Source: Hybos culiciformis
Taxonomy: Eukaryota > Arthropoda > Insecta > Diptera > Hybotidae
Assembly (NCBI GenBank): GCA_964007475.1
Contig: OZ023275.1
Coordinates: 16,409,829 to 16,473,828, forward strand
Direction: 5' to 3'
Length of the DNA: 64,000 bases
Made by a program: the position numbers and the translations under genes. The notes below the pieces were generated by a model. It searched no databases and had not been told where the DNA came from. It saw only the letters and a program-made list of their open reading frames with translations. This document shows, in pieces, positions 59,700 to 64,000 of the stretch; positions within the stretch are counted from its first letter, which is position 1, and each line of letters starts with the position of its first letter.

Positions 59700-60697
59700 A
59701 TGTATAAAGAAGTTTTTCAAAAATTTAAAGAAAAGGAGATGTTAGCAAAAGTGCAGCATCCGGGGGCTCCAACAACTAAGAATTCTGAATATGGAAGGTT
59801 CGCAATAAATTATTAAATATTAAAGAGTTTTGAGTGCTTCACTATTTAATGATTTTTTTGACCAAAACTATTTGAGTAGAGCTCTCTTTTTTTCCGAGCC
59901 TAGATAATATTTTTCAGTTTTTAAATTTTTTTCCATTGAAACTTTCAGGCCTATTGCTGGCAGCATGACCGAAAGAAGAGGTAAAAAAGCCGGCATTCAC
60001 ATATCAAAGGAAGTTTTTCAACTTTGTCAAATTATTGACGAAAGTGGATTTCCAAATGAATACAATCCAGAATTAAAAGTTATATTGTTTCGTGACTTGT
60101 TTAATGTAAGTAGTCTAAGGTTGTTACAAATTAGTTTTCGAATTTTCAAGCGCCACAAAACAAATATGAGATACATATATCTTTATTCAAAATTCATCAT
60201 GAAAATTTTATTTGTTCAAATGTTTCTTTAAAATACTTGTCGCGTTATAACTTATAACATTAACGCTGGAAGCTTCATTACAAGATAACCGAGATGATCA
60301 TATATAAAGTTCTGTATTATTCCTCATTCTTCTCAACATATGGGTTTGGTTTCAATTTCAATATTTTAACTTATGATTTTTTTAGATTTATACTTACATT
60401 TCTAATAAGGTTGTTGGAATACTTTTGAGAGCTAGAAAACATGAATTTTTATACTTTGAAGGAGAAATGCTTTATCAAGTAAGTTTGCATGAAAATAAAT
60501 AATCAAATTGTTATTCACACCAATCTATGTATATTTTTTTGTAGAGACGTGATGATGAAGTTCCGATTTTGATGTTGAAGTCAATGGCGGAAATTTCGGA
60601 AATCGAAAAAGAATCATTAGAACAAGCAAATAAAGAATTGTCGCAACAAGGATCTGCATTGCCGACGACAGTGTTAATGGACAGAATGAGAAATTAA
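59700..60697 (+). CDS. Costars-domain protein D (short form)
   Basis: Fourth Costars paralogue, closest to C. Exons 59700-59797, 59949-60105, 60386-60478 and 60545-60697 join in frame to 166 residues. It starts MYKEVFQKFKEKEMLAKVQH, then EYGRPIAGSMTERRGKKAGI, the domain ISKEVFQLCQIIDESGF, KVILFRDLFN, IYTYISNKVVGILLRARKHE, LYFEGEMLYQ, RRDDEVPILMLKSMAEI, and a tail SLEQANKELSQQGSALPTTV LMDRMRN nearly identical to the tail of C. Exons 2 and 3 are 157 and 93 bp, as in C. The first donor is GTTCGC, weaker than usual but in the position conserved in A-C. Gly is replaced by Arg in FRDLF, where A-C have FG. C and D clearly arose from a recent duplication. Confidence 0.9.
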
Positions 60698-61258
60698 AAA
60701 AAAACAGATTTATTTTAAATATAGATAGTTTTTTTTTATGGATTTGTACTTAATGTTTTATGAAAATTGTTTAAAGCACAGCAAAAGGATTTAAAAATAG
60801 AGTTAAGAAATATATAGTATGTGCATTCGTTTTTGAATTAATATATTTTTAATTTAAAATATATAATTTTTTAATTTTTTTTTTATACATTAGATATTTT
60901 ATTCGAATAAATTTAGAAAGAAGAAGTTAAATCTTTACAACTTGACTGCTTATTACAACAATTTCGACAACTCAAATTTAGTATTTAGTATTTTAAACTT
61001 ATAGTTTGTTTGACAAAAAAAACTTATTGTAAATTAATATTGAATTGAAAGATTTATCAGGTGTTTTCTACAAAGATTTGATTAAACTTTGTCAACAAAC
61101 TGGACAAAAGAAATACACAAAAATTATAAAAGTTGTTTATTTTTCCGTAAAGAAAAATACGGTCTAATTTTATTATGGTCAAAGTCAAATGTATTATAAT
61201 TCACAGATGATAAGATATCAAATAAATTCTAAAAAAAAACAAAAATAATATTCAATTA
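60698..61258. other. Spacer between Costars D and the P450
   Basis: AT-rich, about 0.6 kb. A candidate AATAAA near 60,905 could end the Costars D transcript. No other feature seen. Confidence 0.45.
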
Positions 61259-61267
61259 TATATAAAT
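61259..61267 (+). promoter_or_regulatory. TATA box upstream of the P450
   Basis: TATATAAAT 56-64 bp upstream of the P450 start codon. It would place transcription start near 61,290 and give a short 5'UTR. AT-rich background lowers certainty. Confidence 0.4.
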
Positions 61268-61322
61268 TTAAAATTAGATAATTACGGTTTGAAAACCAAA
61301 ATTATAATTCAGTTATTAAAAA

Positions 61323-61878
61323 ATGTTTATACAGTTGAGTGTGATCGGTATTTTGGCTATTTTGGCCAGTTATTTTTATCTTAAATTTGCAAATATTATT
61401 AAATTAGCATCTAAATTTGTTGGCCCACCGTCTGTACCAATTTTAGGTCATGGTCAATTATTTATCGGATTGAGTGCTCACGAAAAATTTTCAAAAATGT
61501 TGGAAATAGTTGAAAAATATAAAAAATTTGGAGTTATAAAAATTTGGCTCGGACCTGAATTGAATTTATGGTTTCAAGATATTAAAGACGTGGAAACTAT
61601 ATTGGGAAAAGCGATTCATATTGATAAAGCCGGTGAATATGAATTTCTCCAGCCATGGATGAGAGAAGGTTTGCTTATTAGCCGCGGTCAGAAATGGTTT
61701 AAACGAAGGAAAATAATAACACCGGCATTTCATTTCAAAATTTTAGAACAATTTGTTGAAATATTCAATGCTCATGGAAATATTTTTGTTGAACATTTAA
61801 AGAATTTAAATGCTAATGAGCAAAATAATTTAGATTTTTATCAATACATAACATTGGCTACTCTTGACGTCATATGCG
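61323..61878 (+). CDS. Cytochrome P450, CYP4-like, first exon (partial)
   Basis: Haem-thiolate monooxygenase of the ER membrane, by motif a CYP4-clan enzyme; such proteins oxidise fatty acids, hydrocarbons, hormones or xenobiotics. The exon encodes 185 residues plus one base and ends at a GTGAGT donor. Seen in order: an N-terminal membrane anchor (FIQLSVIGILAILASYFYL), a Pro hinge (GPPSVPILGHGQLF), then VIKIWLGPELNLWFQDIKDV, LQPWMREGLLISRGQKWFKR, the conserved helix-C motif (WFKRRKIITPAFHFKILEQF) and TLATLDVICG. The last codon probably begins Glu of the usual CET sequence. The I-helix, ExxR and haem-binding cysteine would be in later exons, which are not in the window: the intron is at least 2.1 kb. 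The start at 61323 fits the anchor. Confidence 0.9.
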
Positions 61879-64000
61879 GTGAGTTTTAAAATTATTATAT
61901 GTAATTACAAAAATTAAGTTTATACTAAGTCAAACTTAAATACTTTCAAGCAAATTTTATTATATCAAAATTTAATTTGTTTTAACAGCTCATAATCCAC
62001 TAGTCTTTTAAGAATGAACTTAATTTTGCCATATTGATCTGTGTGAGTTAGAAGAAATGGATAGATTTTATTGTATTCAAAAAATGAAAGTTGAAGCTCA
62101 ACTGTTTTTGTTCTGGCAAATCTGTAAATCTAACATGAATGCTGTTATCACTTTTAATATCAATAATTTTAATTTCTTCCGGTTGGGTTTATTATAAATT
62201 TTAACATTTAAAGATTTGTGGCTTGGCATTAGCATCAAATTTATAAAATTTTCATCAAAACAAATTTGTGAAGGCATAAAGTTAATAGGCAATTTTATTA
62301 ATACAATTATTTCTTCATGAAGTTATGGTATGAAGTTATAACACGTTTTAGTTTAGTTTATAATTTGGCAAAATACAATTTGTTATTCTTAAGCATAAAC
62401 ACATGCCAAATAATATAATTCGTATACTTATTGCTAAAAAAAATCGACTTAATAGTTTGGCTCTATTAGAAGAGTACCTATGTACAGAAGAGTACCGTTG
62501 GACATTTTATGATTTATTTGCTTTTTATTTATATTTTATATAGTTTTTTCGCAGGATTATTATTTGAATAACCGATAAGCAGTTCAGACGATAGAAAGTG
62601 TGCTCGACTCTCTCATTAAATATAGGTACTTATGATTTTTTCAGCGTCGAATATTATTCAAGATTACATTCTTATGATAAAGTTTGTTTTTGTTTTAATT
62701 TTTTAAAATGATTTTCGCAATTGATAAAATTATTTAATCTCAGGGTGGCTAAATAGATTTGTGTTCAAATTAGAATTAATATGCTGATAATTATTATGAC
62801 AATAATTACTTTTGAGGTATAAAATGGACATCAATGTTTATTATCATTCATAACCTTCTTAGTTTGTTTTTAACGTTATAGCTAGAGTCTCTGTCTCGAG
62901 ATTTCTCGCGAGAAATTTCTCGCGAGAATGTCATTTTTTTAATGTCTTGTCTCGTCGAGAAATGATGCTCCTTCTCGCCGAGACTAGCATACAAAAAAAT
63001 TTGGTTTTAACGAATTTTTGTAAAATTATTTATAAAAATATCTTCAATCTTGTACGTAGTACGGTTTTCTGGTGATAAAAAATAAAATCATTATTTAAAT
63101 TGTACTAAATTTCAGGATATTTTAATTTAATTTTGACAACGGTTAAAGAAATCAGGTTCACTATATATTTTTATAAATAAAATACATTTCTCGAGATTTT
63201 TCGAGATCTCGAAGGAATTTGGTCGAGAAGTCTTGTCTCGACGAGAAATGACACAGGCGAGAAACAGAGACTCTAGTTATAGCTATAGGTAATTGAGTTT
63301 CTGGTGGGAGTCTTTTATCAATATCCTCTTATCTAAAGATTTAGTAGAAGTTATTTTCAATGAGATGTTTAATCGATATTTCGATTAAATATAGAATTAT
63401 TTTTTTCGATTTCTAATTTTTCCTGAAAATAAAATCTGAATAAAAACTGAAAAAATTAAACTCCAAAATAAAGTCCATTTTTATTTCAATTGACAGTATT
63501 TACTTAATCACTGCAAGTAAATGAGATGGAGATAAGTATTCATGACGATATTGTTTTTATTTAAAAAATTATTATTAATAATTCGGCTACAAATGATGAT
63601 TTTGACATTGAAATGAATCGGCTTAATAAAATTCAAATATTTATTTTATTAATTAAAATGGAAATTATAATTTAATATACCTATCATTATTATTTTTGTA
63701 CTATACTGTACTATCATTATCTACTATATGTATATAAATTTAATTATTACTTAAAGCGATGAAAAATATGTTATGTTTTTCTTATGTTTAATGAATATAT
63801 TATATATGAAACTTTTTTACAAAAATATACATATTTATATTTTATTTTCAATTAAAAAGAAAAGAAGGTAATTTTTAAAATTGTTTTTGGTTTAAAATTG
63901 TTTGTTCACATTTATAATATTTCTAATAACATGAAGAACCACTGTATGCATACATTAATTAAGTAGAAAAAACTTCCTCAACTAAGATAAAACATGAAAA
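61879..64000 (+). other. Start of the P450 first intron
   Basis: At least 2.1 kb without a recognisable second P450 exon on either strand. Holds the MITE at 62882-63276. Small frames such as 62098-62292 (minus) match nothing known. Confidence 0.5.
62882..63276. mobile_element. MITE, 395 bp, TIR CTAGAGTCTCTG
   Basis: Perfect 12-bp ends CTAGAGTCTCTG at 62882 and CAGAGACTCTAG ending 63276, with diverged but related inner arms rich in TCTCGAGA, TCTCGCGAGA and GTCTCG(T/A)CGAGAAATGA words. Flanked by a direct repeat TTATAG (62876-62881 and 63277-63282), extendable to TTATAGCT if part of the end is counted, so the target duplication could be 6 or 8 bp. No coding capacity. Family not identified. Confidence 0.8.

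Noticed and set aside
1..64000. CRISPR arrays, prokaryotic operons, tRNA or rRNA genes
   Set aside because: No regularly spaced repeats with unique spacers, no Shine-Dalgarno-led gene strings and no complete cloverleaf or rRNA segment were seen; all real genes are spliced.

Overview
The window reads as nuclear DNA of an insect. It is extremely AT-rich, with long homopolymer A/T runs, canonical GT-AG introns from about 55 bp to more than 10 kb, arthropod-type initiators (TCAGTT, TCATTC) and poly(A) signals, and orthologues of animal genes. The predicted proteins look insect-like, but I cannot name the order or species from sequence alone. Nothing bacterial, viral, plasmid-borne or CRISPR-like was seen.

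Layout. (1) 0-12.8 kb is a housekeeping block. WDR46 (small-subunit processome WD40 protein, +) converges on MED22 (Mediator head subunit, -). MED22 is followed, divergently, by the ER chaperone BiP/Hsc70-3 (+), with a non-coding first exon, a 3.3 kb 5'UTR intron, a TATA box, a near-perfect ER stress element and a possible second upstream promoter. (2) 12.8-20.5 kb is gene-poor, AT-rich DNA. (3) 20.7-25.0 kb on the minus strand is an RBM33-like proline-rich/RS-rich protein in six coding exons. (4) 25.9-35 kb has no supported gene but holds a dense cluster of foldback and terminal-inverted-repeat elements plus dispersed repeats. (5) 35.2-60.7 kb on the plus strand carries four tandem paralogues of the Costars (ABRA/ABRACL, actin-associated) family, called A-D here. 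A spans 12 kb because of a 10.65 kb first intron; A and B have long, unrelated disordered tails; C and D are short and share an extra intron. (6) A CYP4-like cytochrome P450 starts at 61.3 kb; only its first exon lies before a long intron that runs out of the window.

Mobile DNA is abundant. There is a well-delimited internally deleted hAT element (8-bp target duplication, C-terminal transposase remnant) between Costars C and D. There are several MITE-like elements with inverted ends, an inverted pair of a palindromic element flanking Costars C, and an odd GC-rich hairpin beside a 15-bp tandem repeat between Costars A and B. The signals most worth following are the lineage-specific Costars cluster and its exon-intron and tail divergence, a 33-bp exact copy of a Costars B coding segment lying downstream in the same gene's predicted last intron, and the BiP promoter architecture. 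I see no clearly new multi-gene system beyond these.
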